Source: Conidiobolus incongruus B7586
Lineage: Eukaryota; Entomophthoromycota; Entomophthoromycetes; Entomophthorales; Conidiobolaceae
Assembly: GCA_000697335.1 (NCBI GenBank)
Contig: JNEM01013601.1
Coordinates: 1 to 34,919 of the forward strand
DNA: 34,919 nt
Direction of reading: 5' to 3'
Shown here: one piece after another, positions 11,133 to 22,504 of the stretch
How the letters are laid out: each line of letters starts with the position of its first letter
Numbering within the stretch: the first letter of the stretch is position 1
The notes under the pieces: model-generated
Database searches by the model: none
Seen by the model: the letters and a program-made list of their open reading frames with translations, nothing else
Told to the model about the DNA's origin: nothing
Program-made: the position numbers and the translations under genes

Positions 11133-11478
11133 CTAAATATCATTCTCACTTTTTACTACATTGTTTATAAAATCATACAATCTAATGTCCAAAACATTTT
11201 TAGATTTGATAGATACAACACCTTCATTACTTCGTTTATTAAGAATCACCCTACGATCATTAGTTACAGCATCATATTTAGTACCATTGATTTCAATTAC
11301 TTGAATATAAAGCCATTCGGCAATGTTGTTGGTATTGCAAATTATTCTAGCTGTTTCCATAGAGATTAGAATTGTCACTGAATACTAAAATATTACCAGA
11401 GTGATAGAGTTGCAGCTTTTAAGAATCCTTTGGTCAGTAAATGATCATTGATTGGACTATTGCAACCCATATTACTGC
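11133..11478 (-). pseudogene. unrecognised coding-like fragment
   Basis: An open frame of 81 codons on the - strand (11133-11378) lies in a patch less AT-rich than the surroundings. Its peptide includes INGTKYDAVTNDRRVILNKR and ends VVKSENDI. It looks protein-like, with charged residues and few Lys/Asn/Ile homopolymer runs. Just upstream (to about 11478) another frame gives M-G-C-N-S-P-I-N-D-H-L-L-T-K-G-F-L-K. The two are in different frames with no intron of usual length between them. I do not recognise a family. It may be a decayed gene, a small gene with an unseen exon, or chance. Confidence 0.3.
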
Positions 11479-12924
11479 AAAATATTTTGTTATAATGAAA
11501 TATAAATATATGATTCTACTGAATTTTAATTATTATTTAAGTTTGAATAACTAGTATTTTATTTACTATTAAAATGAGGGTTATTTATATGATTGGAGAT
11601 AAATTTTATTTTAAATCCTCAAAATTGATTCAGGTTCCTTAGATTATAATAATAGAAATATTAATTGATAAAAAATTAAAAATTATAATATTATAATAGT
11701 TGTATAATAATAAAAATTTGTAATATAAGTTAGTATATTATAGATAGTAAATTTTCATATTACTATATTTTATTCAAATAACTAATACCAATTTTTCATT
11801 GTATTGTTAAATTTCCATTAAAATATCAATAAATAAATATATAAAATCCTAAAATAACTATCTCTAATAATGAATAAATGCATCATTTTTTAATTAAATA
11901 GACAAAACTGACGTTTACTGGAATATTGTAAAATAAAATTAGAAATTATTTAATAATGAAAGGTTGAATATATTCAACATCCAAAATTGTATATTATTTT
12001 AATCAAAATTAAACAATTTATATATGGTAGAAAGTTAATATAAAATAATATTTTTTACTTTAATATTGATTAATAGCATAATTTTTTAATTATTAGAATA
12101 TATGATTCAATAATTGCTTAAATATTTTTTTATCTTGTTATAGCTGTTTAAAATGATAATATTTTTTAGAAATGTAATCACTTTGGTGGCATTTATTTCG
12201 ATCAAAATAATTGAATTGGCAATTAAAAGAACTAATAAAATATTATCTTAAACTATTATTCATTAAAAGTGGCATAATAGATAAGTTAACACTATATGTT
12301 TTTTCATCTTAAACATTATTTATTATTATATTCAGGTATTAAAATATTATTGAAACATCATATGATTCAACTCATTTCCAAAACATTATTTAATATTGTA
12401 GGAAGTTAATTTTGAAAGTCAAATAAAAATTTTATACGTGTATTCCTCTAATTTTCAGCGAAGTTGATATCAATTTCTAAATTGAATTGATATTATAATA
12501 GAAAAAATAAGCTATAAAATTTATTTGATTAAATATATTCTTGCTTTGATCAGTATAAGCATCTAAGCTTGATATAGAAATATGAATTAACTAATGTATC
12601 AATAAATATATTAAACTTATATTGTGAATTGAAGAATTATTGTGTTTTATTTTAGGTTCTAGTTAAATAATCAATAGTAATTTAATAAAGTAAATAGAAT
12701 CCAGGATTAAAAAATTGAAAAAATTCAATACTAAGCAAATATTTTGAAGATAGTAGACTAAATTTCATTTATAATATAAAAATAGATGAAACACAAAAAA
12801 TATAATAACCAGTATGGCAACAAATTCAATTAAGAATTAAAAACTATTAAAACGTTTATAAAATATAGAATTAATTTTAATAATATTTTTTATAAATAGC
12901 TGACTAAATATATGCACAATAAAA
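11479..12924. other. gene-free AT-rich spacer
   Basis: Extremely AT-rich, with no open frame, tRNA or repeat family that I can recognise. Confidence 0.5.
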
Positions 12925-13452
12925 TTAACTCTTATTATCTCCACCATCATGTGAAGGTAATAAACTCCAAAAAAAGCGTCCTAAATAATACAGAATAAAA
13001 AAGGTTCCGTCTATAACCAAAATTGTCAATAGTAACAATTTGGTTCTGGGACTTGTTACCACGTTTTTTAATCGACTGCTCGTTCTTGATAAATTGGTGC
13101 CAAAGTTGTCCATTTGATTTTCCTATTGTTATTATCAGTATTGAAATTTGAAGTTATATATAATGACAATTAGGAATATTACTGTATCATCTAATAACCT
13201 ATTTTGACTTCCTACTTCGTCGTGAATATCGATAGTGACCTAAATTTTAATAAAGTTAAAAACTTGAATAGTAGAAAAAATAATATGAATTACTCTGTGA
13301 AGAGCACTGGCTTGTTCGGCCATTTGTTCTAATCTACGGTCATTTTGACTTTGATAAATACTAGCGTCGGAATTGAAATTATTTCTACCTCTGAAATTAT
13401 TATTGTTTATGATCAATAACGCAAATGTTAATAAAATTTACCTATTAGACAT
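12925..13452 (-). CDS. BET1: Bet1/Sft1-type Qc-SNARE, four exons
   Basis: By splicing I read exons 13442-13452, 13390-13294, 13239-13183 and 13122-12925 (all on the - strand), giving 120 residues. The introns are 51, 54 and 60 nt, begin GTAAAT, GTAATT and GTAATA and end in AG. The protein has a short N-terminus with no folded domain, then a SNARE helix. It contains S-Q-N-D-R-R-L-E-Q-M, then V-T-I-D-I-H-D-E-V-G-S-Q-N-R-L-L, with the Gln of the zero layer probably the one in SQN. A basic K-N-V-V-T-S-P-R-T-K precedes a single C-terminal membrane segment (about residues 83-109). Bet1 and Sft1 are Qc-SNAREs that drive fusion between ER, Golgi and within the Golgi. The H-D-E-V-x-S-Q-N pattern favours Bet1, but Sft1 is not excluded. 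The gene is divergent from the PPxY protein gene, 669 bp away. Confidence 0.88.
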
Positions 13453-14052
13453 TATATTAAAATTCTCAATAAAAATTCAATATTAAGTAATAATTAAAGT
13501 TAAATAAATATATCATAAAAATAAGTTATAGATCGTTTGAATAAATAATAATATTGTTATTATTTAAAATATGAATCTTAATAGAATATTATTTATATAA
13601 TGAATGAATACTTGTTTAACTTTAATTTATTTTAATTTGATTAAAATTGAAATTTATGGGTTTATAACATTAAAATTCAATCATTTTTTTTTGATTGATT
13701 GATTAAATATAGTTAAAAATGTGACTGATAATAAAAAATAAAAAATTTGAATACAAATAGTTATATTAACCAATAAAAAATTATAAATTACAAATTATAT
13801 CAGTTGAATTACCAAAAATAATATAAGTCATAACATTAAAGAACTAAAATTTCACATTAATCTAGAGAAATATGAATTGAGCGAAGATCATTGTGAATGA
13901 CCAATTTCCTCAAAGTACTCCAAATTCATGATATCAATTAGCCCCATTAAGAAATTGGAGAAAATTCATTATAAAATTCTTTTTAATTTGGAGTAGTCTA
14001 TAGTGTTTTCTAGGCAGTCTAATTCCATTTTCATTTTTAGTATTCCTTTAAA
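13453..14052. other. divergent intergenic region
   Basis: This AT-rich spacer must hold the promoters of the SNARE gene (leftward) and the PPxY gene (rightward). Only the rightward TATA box is clear. The part 13,855-14,050 is slightly less AT-rich and could hold upstream regulatory sites. Confidence 0.4.
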
Positions 14053-14060
14053 TATATAAA
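14053..14060 (+). promoter_or_regulatory. TATA box of the first PPxY membrane protein
   Basis: TATATAAA lies 69 bp before the ATG at 14122. The surrounding 14 bases, AATATATAAATAAC, also occur in front of the paralogue at 27,690. A five-codon upstream ORF at 14085-14102 (ATG TTT TTC AAA AAT TAA) may lie in the leader if transcription starts early enough. Confidence 0.5.
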
Positions 14061-14121
14061 TAACGGTTAATCTTTAATTGGTGCATGTTTTTCAAAAATT
14101 AATTGAGTTTTGGAACAGTTG

Positions 14122-15093
14122 ATGGCTTCTGCTACTGTAATAACTACTCAAATCAATGCTGTGTTTAAGCTGGGTTTGCGGCATCCTGATCATGGAGAGG
14201 GTAGTTGGTACGATGAGGAAAGTATGATCACACCTAATATTATACCTGAAGATTCTACCATTCTACCACAATCTCCCATCATGGCTATCAACCCTGATTC
14301 TCTCAATATATCTAGCAGCGAAACAACAATACAGCCGCAAACACCTATACTACCTGTAGTTAACTCCGATCCTATTGTGACTCCAACTGGTCAGACCAAT
14401 TCAAGCAGGAATTCAATAGACGATAATAATAGTAATACATCAAGTATCACTTTAGCGAGACCTGCAGTAAATCCTAATCGTGATATAAATCCAGCTGGAA
14501 ATCCCATCAATCAACCGACGCAAGTGCCAGCATTTCTGGATTCATCATTCTTCATCACTCTGGAGGAAGAGGATAGTAATGTTGCAACCAAGCTCAATCT
14601 TCCAAGCTGGCAGAAACTGTACTTCACATTCCACTATGATAAGCAGTTGGAATATGTGGTGAATCTGAACACATGCGTAGCTACAATCCAATTCAAAAAG
14701 AATTTAAATGTTGCGAAACGCATGGAAATTATGACCATCCTCCTAATGCTCATGGCAATTGGCTCCAGCTTCCTGTTAAGCTACTGGTTTTTACCTCCGA
14801 CGACTTCACTAGTCCTCGAAATTAGCTTGGTATCGATCACATTTACATCACTGATCTTAATCATGTATCGCAGCTGGAAGTACAGCTACCGCTGCAGTTA
14901 CCTTGGCCAGATTCTGAAGGAGCAGGACCACGCTGAGACTTTGCGTGCAAATAACCCCACAACCCTCACGCTCCCCACTTATCAAAGCGTCTACGAACCA
15001 CCTCCAAACTACGAATTCAATGCCAACCCCCCACCAGCCAATCAAAACACCAATACAAATCAATCGTCACCAACGAATTCCCAATCAGTTTAA
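14122..15093 (+). CDS. two-membrane-segment protein with C-terminal PPxY motif (copy A)
   Basis: The single-exon reading frame has 323 codons from the ATG at 14122; an in-frame TTG at 14110 is not a likely start. I do not recognise a named family. Residues about 30-140 are a disordered, Ser/Thr/Asn/Pro-rich region. Then comes L-P-S-W-Q-K-L-Y-F-T-F-H-Y-D-K, a basic stretch, and two hydrophobic segments (about 203-224 and 228-248) joined by a short F-L-P-P-T-T turn, followed by a basic Y-R-S-W-K-Y-S-Y-R. The tail holds L-P-T-Y and, ten residues on, P-P-N-Y (about 294-297). PPxY motifs bind WW domains such as those of Rsp5/NEDD4 ubiquitin ligases, so a membrane adaptor role is possible but inferred. 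The paralogue at 27052-27690 shares the W-x-K-L, double membrane segment and tail layout. The C-terminus is Asn/Pro/Gln-rich. Confidence 0.8.
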   Translation: MASATVITTQINAVFKLGLRHPDHGEGSWYDEESMITPNIIPEDSTILPQSPIMAINPDSLNISSSETTIQPQTPILPVVNSDPIVTPTGQTNSSRNSIDDNNSNTSSITLARPAVNPNRDINPAGNPINQPTQVPAFLDSSFFITLEEEDSNVATKLNLPSWQKLYFTFHYDKQLEYVVNLNTCVATIQFKKNLNVAKRMEIMTILLMLMAIGSSFLLSYWFLPPTTSLVLEISLVSITFTSLILIMYRSWKYSYRCSYLGQILKEQDHAETLRANNPTTLTLPTYQSVYEPPPNYEFNANPPPANQNTNTNQSSPTNSQSV

Positions 15094-16078
15094 TAACCAA
15101 TGTAAGTTTTAAGAAAGCACTTAACCCAATATCATTGATATTTTTATAGGATTGATCCTAACCATCATCATTATAATTTCTAAAAGATTTTCTCCACATT
15201 TAAGATTTTAATTACTTTTTAAGTGATTTAATTTGATATTTTTAAAATATTATATAGTTAAGAATTTTTTTTATAATAATTTTTAAAAATTTTCAATTAC
15301 TAAATTTTTATGATTTTATAATATTGATCAAATAAAAAATTAGTTAAAAATATAATTTATAAATTATTAAAAGTAATATATATATATTACTTGTAATACA
15401 AATTTTTCATTTTCAAAATCTGGGTGTTAATAACCATTACATGATATATTACATATATTAATTAATCAATATATATATGACGTATAGAAATATTGATATT
15501 AAAAAAACTTTATAAAATTATTTGTTATAAATTAATAAAATTTATATTAATTTATTGGAAATAATATTAAATTTCTAGATGATATTCAATTCAAAAATAC
15601 TACCAAGAAGACCTAATAAGTTATATTCAAATAATTGTTTTTATTTATAGAATATATCTTTTTTCCAATTTGAGTATATTTAAAATATATATATTGAATT
15701 TGATTATTCATTTAAATCTTAATACAATTAATGTTAATTATAGTTTATCACAGTATATATAATGCAACTGAATTTACATTTAAATAATAAAAAATCATTG
15801 TGTATTTTGTAAACATTTGATTTCCATTATTTGGTACATTATTCAATCATAATAGTGATTTTATAATATTAACTATATAAAACATCTTTTGAATATCAAT
15901 AAAATTCCAAAAAACATACCAAGTTATTAATGTCAATGTCAAAACTTATGGTGAACTTTTTTATATTCACACATAAAACTCTTTATTTTTTACTAATTAA
16001 TCAAATTTGATCAAAATCAAAACAATCACTTTAAACACTAAGCTTAATTTTTAATAAATTGATGGAATAAAATTTCAA

Positions 16079-16103
16079 TATATATATATATATATATATA
16101 TAT
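16079..16103. repeat. (TA)n microsatellite
   Basis: Uninterrupted alternating TA, about twelve units. Confidence 0.9.
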
Positions 16104-16373
16104 TAATCAATTATTGGTCTATTTAAAATATCATTGCATAAAAAATTATAAAAATTTCGAATAATCAATTCTCATAGGTATAGCATTATGAATATTAAAT
16201 ATTATTTTGGATATGTAATTATAGGTAATATAAAAAGACTAAAACTTATATTTAATTAATATTATTTGAAAAATATCAGACTTTATGAAAAGCATTAATT
16301 TATAGTTTGCAATGTCAAATTGAATTGAAAATAAGTATTGAAGTAATTTAATATTTATTTTAACACAACATAT

Positions 16374-16397
16374 TATATATATATATATATATATATA
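16374..16397. repeat. (TA)n microsatellite
   Basis: Uninterrupted alternating TA, about twelve units. Confidence 0.9.
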
Positions 16398-17389
16398 ACA
16401 ATTAAAATATTAATAATAATCTATAATTTAATCGATTATTTAATACCTTGTTGAGAGATATTTGAATTTGATATATAGGACAATATTGCGTTCAGAGTTT
16501 TTGTATATGATTAAGTAGTATATAATCAATATCGGTTAGTAATTAAATATCCTAATATTATTTACAAAAGATATTTCAAAAGTTTTTTGAGATTAATATT
16601 AATTGTTTTTTTTTAAAAAAATTCAAATGATTAACTAAAAATTATTAAAATAGGATGCAAAGAGTAATGTAACTTGATTCATTACTTTATATTTGATTTA
16701 ATAACTAGAAATATATTCTTGATTGAAAAAAAGTGAGATTTTTTTGACTAATAATATTAAAATAAAACCATTTTAGACAGAAATTCATAAAAATATAAAA
16801 CTAATTAAGTATCATTTGAATTTTCATCAATAAAATATTTTACACTAATTGACAACAATTCATTCTATCTTTGCAATTTCGATGATGTAATTAATTAGTA
16901 AATTAATATAATTTTAAATGAAATCATTTGAAATCGCATTAGGAAAAAAGTTAATCAAAATTAATTCATTTTGACTTAATTTTAATTCAGTTAAAAATAA
17001 ATATGTATTATGTTATTAAAGATTTCGTAATTATTATGTAACTTTAGGAAATCATTGATAGTATTACTATAGTGTATTCTTAAATTTTATTCGATACTTC
17101 ATTCCGTTTAATGCTTTAATTAAATTCAATTTATACTGATCTTATAAATTAATATCGGACACCCTTACGAAAAGTATTGCATTAAGCTTTACTAATTGTG
17201 CAAGTAAATAAATTAAAATCGCGCAAAATTACCATAAAATAAGTGTTGCTCCAATTAATTTACCTTATAATTACAAACTATAATGTCCAAAGTGATCTGC
17301 AGGAGCTGTAATTTATTTCAAATTTTCACGTTGACACAATCTTATTAATGACATAAATTGATGCTTTTCATTACAAGATATTAATTGAG

Positions 17390-17397
17390 TATATAAA
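17390..17397 (+). promoter_or_regulatory. TATA box of the first profilin gene
   Basis: TATATAAA in the context GAGTATATAAACTCAG, 78 bp before the ATG at 17468. The flanks GAGT...ACTC form a small palindrome around the box. Confidence 0.5.
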
Positions 17398-17467
17398 CTC
17401 AGTCTTTCTCAATCATTAACATTAATTATATAGTAGAAATTGATAGTGAATAAGGATATTTTTCAAA

Positions 17468-17848
17468 ATGGATTTTCAAAATTTCATCAATAATGATTTA
17501 GTTGGATCCAAAGCTATTTCTAAAGGAGCCATTATCGGGTTTGATGCTTCAGTGTGGGCAACCAGTGAGGACTTTTCCATTTCCCAAGAAGAAGCTGAAG
17601 CCATCACTTACGGTTTTAATGATAACAAATCCATTATGCAGAGAGGCATCCCTGCCAACGGTAAAGAATTCCATACTATGGGTGCCGACCCTACGATTAT
17701 TCATGGCAAAAAGGGCCTTGATGGTATTGTATGTGCCAGGAGTAAGAAAGGTGTTGTCATTGGCACATTTGAAGCACCCACGGACCTTGAACAAGCTCTT
17801 CCCATTGTTAAGAATTTAGCTGATCATTTATCTGATGAGGGTTATTAA
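17468..17848 (+). CDS. profilin, divergent copy
   Basis: This single-exon gene encodes 126 residues, the usual length of fungal profilins. Profilins bind actin monomers and proline-rich proteins such as formins, and also phosphoinositides. Landmarks shared with the second copy are I-I-G (22-24), W-A-T-S (30-33), G-F (49-50), N-G (64-65), C89, E-A-P (102-104), L-A-D (117-119) and the C-terminal G-Y. I count about 40 percent identity to the copy at 22124-22504 with no gaps. The N-terminus reads M-D-F-Q-N-F. The conserved Trp and Tyr (M-S-W-Q-A-Y in the other copy) that help form the polyproline site are both Phe here, so proline-ligand binding may differ. Codon use is less C-rich than in copy two, suggesting lower expression. 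A TATA box lies upstream. Confidence 0.92.
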   Translation: MDFQNFINNDLVGSKAISKGAIIGFDASVWATSEDFSISQEEAEAITYGFNDNKSIMQRGIPANGKEFHTMGADPTIIHGKKGLDGIVCARSKKGVVIGTFEAPTDLEQALPIVKNLADHLSDEGY

Positions 17849-19239
17849 ATAAAATCTAGTAAAATTGTATAAACTCAAAATTATTACATATTCTTAACAC
17901 TATTTTCATATACTCAATATGAATTGATATGCTAAATCAACTAATTTTATATAGCATTTTTATTCTTAATTTGACTCTATTTTACTATGATTCCCTCATA
18001 CACGATTAATATGGTTATTATATAACAATATTTTGACTTTAGTTTCAATTATCTGTTTAATTTGAGTAATACATTTAAACTACTGTGATAATAATAAAAT
18101 ATATTAAATACTTGTATTATTTTAACTGTCAATTCTATGTTTAAAATTTTTATACATTTGAAAGGTTTTTAAGATAAATTATAAAAATAATATCAAATAG
18201 TTGTTCATTAAGTATATTTTATTATATTTTTTCACTTGAAATAATTGCAAATTTTCAATTTCTAATAAAATTAATACTGGAATTAAGTAAGTGATATTAA
18301 TAATAATATCTTAAAATTACAAATGTTTATAACAAATCAGATTTCAATCTAATATTGTAAATGATCAACCCTATGTTTTATTATATATGCCAACTTTTTT
18401 CATTTTATATAATTACCATATAGTTATACTAAAATAACTGAAATTTTTGATAAACAATTTATAATTAATTTCATTATTTTATATCAATACTTATCGATTC
18501 AACTGGATTATCAATGTCACCATTATATCAATTAAAGTAGTAATATCTAAAAATAAAAAATTACTTTATTGGTATCCATAAATCATAAATACTTTGGATA
18601 AATATTTCAACTCTTGAAAATATATTGATGATATATTGATCATCAGCTTTATAGAAGCTTCATTCCGTTATCCGATCTTGTCTATTAATTAATATAATAA
18701 TAAGAATATAAATTAATGAATGGATCAGAAATCGAAGTCACCAATAATGGGAATATATAGTGTTAACCATCAAACGTCAATAATTTAAATAAAAATTAAT
18801 GAATCTATTATTTCATATCCTGATTTTGTATTATATCAACATATAATATTCTTGAATCATTTGAGCATTTTATAGATTATGAATATAATATCAAAGTAAG
18901 TATATTTTGACTATATATTCATTTGAAAAGTTTAAATTATGGCTAGAATATTGGCTGATATAAAAGGCTATTATTTAAACCTTATAGATCTCAGCCAGTA
19001 ACAAGATAGAAATAACTTATCATACATGACATAATGATATATTTAATAAGAACAGAGTGTGAATGTTATTTTATTAACAGTAGAATAAATTTATAGAAAT
19101 TCAAATAAATGAACTGATTTAAACTATATACTGAGATATCCAATGGATATATTTACCTTGATCTCCAACATATATTATATATCCAAACTTAAAACTTTCA
19201 ATATTAATCAAGTAAAAGTTTTTGTATTGATAATCAACT
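17849..19239. other. gene-free AT-rich spacer
   Basis: It begins with the 3' side of the first profilin gene. No open frame or repeat family is visible. Confidence 0.5.
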
Positions 19240-19640
19240 AAACGGTGTGAGTGGAATGTGTAAAGCTACAATTACCAGGCATGGCGAACATCTTTGGATA
19301 AGAGTAGCTAAGGAGTATTGCTGCCGGATTAAATAGCAATGATTCTATCCCTCAAAGGTAGTGCTACCTTGGAGGATGAACATTACTCCTCTGAGAGAAG
19401 TGGTACTAGAATCATTTATACAAGACAAGAAATTAAAGATATTATATTCTAAGAAAATAGAAAATATACTATTGCTTTATATTTAAATCCTCTTGAAATT
19501 GGTTTAGGTACTGCTATTGATGAAAATTTTTGTTAATATCTTGAAGAATAGTGTCTATAAATAAGGTCAATTACAATGTAGATTATGATGAATTTAATAC
19601 ACTTTATCGTGATCTATAATTTTTAAGTATACTAGCAATT
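19240..19640 (+). pseudogene. unrecognised decayed coding-like island
   Basis: Within a long AT-rich spacer this patch has clearly higher G+C and protein-like stretches in several frames. One frame gives L-E-D-E-H-Y-S-S-E-R-S-G and T-R-Q-E-I-K-D-I-I-F, then after a stop I-A-L-Y-L-N-P-L-E-I-G-L-G-T-A-I-D-E-N-F. Another gives V-N-Y-N-V-D-Y-D-E-F-N-T-L-Y-R-D-L. Stops and frame changes interrupt it, so it is a relic if it was a gene. The first part faintly resembles helix-turn-helix regions of Tc1-like transposases, but I cannot support that. Confidence 0.35.
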
Positions 19641-22123
19641 AAAAATTTTCTATTGAAAATTTATTTAGTTTGAACATTTCTTTCAATGTTAAAAATAATA
19701 CGAATATATGTAAGTTTAAATCCACGCCAAATATGATCAATCAACCATTTTTAAGATAACTTTTTACATTAATCCAGATAGTTATGAAAAAAGAATTAAA
19801 AAGAACAAAAATTGAATTAGGAAACCCAAACTTATTGACTATGAATAAAAAACTTTATTAGATTTAACAATGCACTAAATGGTTTCCTTCTAATTCAAAC
19901 ATCATTAAATAGAGATAATGAACACAATAATCCTCTCAACGGTTAAATGTCGTTAGTAAAATAATTTTTGTATTTCGTGATCATTTTACTATCAAGCCCA
20001 TCTTTACTTTTAATTAATTGACATTGTTATTCCGGTATAATAATATATATTTATGAAATTTATATTTTTATATCATTATTTTTCAATTCAATATTTCAAT
20101 GAATCATTTTGTGATAATTAGATAAACTATCTATCAAAAAACATTACATGAATATGGTGAAAATATACTGTTCAAAATGCCTAATATCATCTTAAAAATG
20201 GTGTATAATAGTTTAAATGGATTTGATTATTCATGTTAATAAAAGCAAATAATTTGATCTATAATTAAATAATCAAAATATCTAATTTAAAGTCAATTTT
20301 ACACCACATTTGAAAAAAATATATTCAAATAATTAGTCACATTTTGATGTAATATACTAAATACAGTTGATTTTTTCTAACTTGGAATTTTTTACTCATC
20401 AAATATTGGAAAATGTATAAAATATCCATTTTCAAAAAAAAACTTCTGTGTTAATTTTTAATCTAATCATTCACTTTATACTTTATTGATTCGACCTTAT
20501 CAAAATTCACTATTTGTGATATTTTATATATGTAAATAATAACAATCATACTCAATTTTTCATTAACAGATTACTTTATTTTCTAATTTCCTATTGATAA
20601 TACCAATACATGTGACTATATTTTTGGACATGGTATATTAACTGATTAGTTCATGAAAATAATACATGATTCATATACTATTGTATTAATGAGATTATTG
20701 AAACAATATCTTGATTTACCATGACTTATTATTCTTTTGATATACTAATAAAATAAATGACTTTAACTAATGTATCAATGAATTTATTTCAATTATTTTT
20801 TTAATAATGGTAAATACTTTTGATAAGATACTGAATTATGTAAATAATATTATTAAACACTACATTTAACCGAATAACCCATGCTCAATTATTGATTATC
20901 ATTTGTCAATTGAAAATAAGAGGTAAGTATTAAATTTTTATTATAGATGTATATTAAAATCGTATATAGACTTCAAATTATATATATAAATAACTGTATT
21001 TGAGTAGGTTAGAAATGAATGAAAAATGATTCAGATATTTGATTGTTCTAATATCAAATATTCTGATTTCAAAATTATTTTATATTAATACAAGTATTGA
21101 TATTAGTGATTAATGATAAAATGATATTAATATTTTATGAATATATATCAAATCTAGAAAAGGACGATCATAATGACTGTGATCATATTGTGCGGCTTTT
21201 TGCATTTTAAAAAAAAGAAAGGGATGTAATTCCAATTCCGAGACTTCTTGCAACTACTAATATTTACTCTATCATATAATAATATAATTTAAATTCATAT
21301 TACTGATTTTTAGTTGTGTTCTCATTTATTAACAAATATTTGAATTTAATGAATTTTATTAAAATTGAAAATGAGAAGATCAATTGTAATTTTCATTAAA
21401 AACATATAATATATACAAAAATGAAAAATTTATAGATATTAATATTACATATTAAAACACAAAAAATTTAAAAAAACACTATATAATAATTTGATCCAGT
21501 TCAAAAAAGGTAAACTTTTCTAGAATCACTCATATTCAAATCATTTATACTCACAACAGTATTTTATTTTCAATATTTTAGCTTCACTATTAAAGATTTC
21601 TTCAAAAAAAGATTATAAACTTAACGTCTGAATCACTTCTACGCCATATTATATTATAACAGATATAATTTAAAGCAATCATTTGTTAATTAATCTTAAT
21701 AAATTAACAAAAACTAATTTTACATTATTGAATGGATATGAATTTAATATGGCGTTATATTTTATAAATTGACTGTTAAAACCATTAAGTATATTTTTAG
21801 ACCTTAGATTGTCATAAAAATAAGTTTAAAAGGATTGGAGCAAAGATTAAGCTCCGAATTGAATATAATATTACTTATAACAATATAATATATTAGAATT
21901 AACTATCACTTAAGAGTATTGATTATACAAATGATAAAGGAATATTCAATTTACGTTACACTCATAAAATGAAAAAAGTAAAATTAATGCTAAATAGGAT
22001 ATTCCCATAATATTTCAGAGGATGCAATGACGCAACTGAATCCTTTTTAATTGGATATTTGGAATGTATTTGAATAAAATCTAAATTTTATTAAATTATT
22101 ATTACATAAAAGAATATTATAAA
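19641..22123. other. gene-free AT-rich spacer
   Basis: Mostly without structure. A small less AT-rich patch at 21,155-21,250 holds two copies of GATCAT, the string GTGCGGCTTTTTGC and a GGGATGTAATTCCAATTCC element. I cannot assign it. The end of this spacer must hold the promoter of the second profilin gene, but no clear TATA box is seen. Confidence 0.45.
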
Positions 22124-22504
22124 ATGAGTTGGCAAGCTTACGTCGATACTAGTTTAATTGGAACTGGCAAAGTTACCAAGGCTGCTATTATTGGTCACGA
22201 CGGTAGCACTTGGGCTACCAGTACTGGATTCACTGTCTCTCCTCAAGAAGGCGCTGCCATCGCTGACGGTTTCACTAATAATGACTCCATCCGTGCCTCT
22301 GGTATCCATGTTAACGGACAAAAATACTTCACTTTGAGAGCTGATGATAGAAGTATTTACGGTAAGCAAGGTGAAAACGGTATTTCCTGTGTTAAGACTA
22401 CTCAAGCTATTTTAATTGGTGTTTATGAAGCCCCCATCCAACCTGGTGAATCTGCTAATGAAGTTGAAAAATTGGCTGATTACCTCATTAGTGTTGGTTA
22501 TTAA
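22124..22504 (+). CDS. PFY1: profilin, canonical copy
   Basis: A single exon of 126 residues. It starts M-S-W-Q-A-Y, with the Trp and Tyr of the N-terminal helix that form the polyproline groove in known profilins. It also has W-A-T-S (30-33), the N-G and Y-G-K-Q-G segments, and a C-terminal helix E-V-E-K-L-A-D-Y-L ending G-Y. It sequesters and delivers actin monomers and links them to proline-rich partners in the cytosol. Codons favour C-ending and optimal forms (GGT, GCT, ATC, AAG), which suggests strong expression and contrasts with the divergent copy 4.3 kb upstream on the same strand. Of the two, this is the likely main profilin. There are no introns. Confidence 0.95.
   Translation: MSWQAYVDTSLIGTGKVTKAAIIGHDGSTWATSTGFTVSPQEGAAIADGFTNNDSIRASGIHVNGQKYFTLRADDRSIYGKQGENGISCVKTTQAILIGVYEAPIQPGESANEVEKLADYLISVGY

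Larger units (their letters stand above)
15094..17389. other. gene-free AT-rich spacer with TA microsatellites
   Basis: Just after the stop, 15101-15148 begins GTAAGT and ends TTTTTATAG and could be a 48-nt intron in the 3' UTR. (TA)n tracts lie at 16079-16103 and 16374-16397. The rest is extremely AT-rich, with nothing coding visible. Confidence 0.45.

Noticed and set aside
17502-17819. 105-codon open frame in another frame of the first profilin
   Set aside because: It overlaps the profilin frame fully and has no recognisable features.
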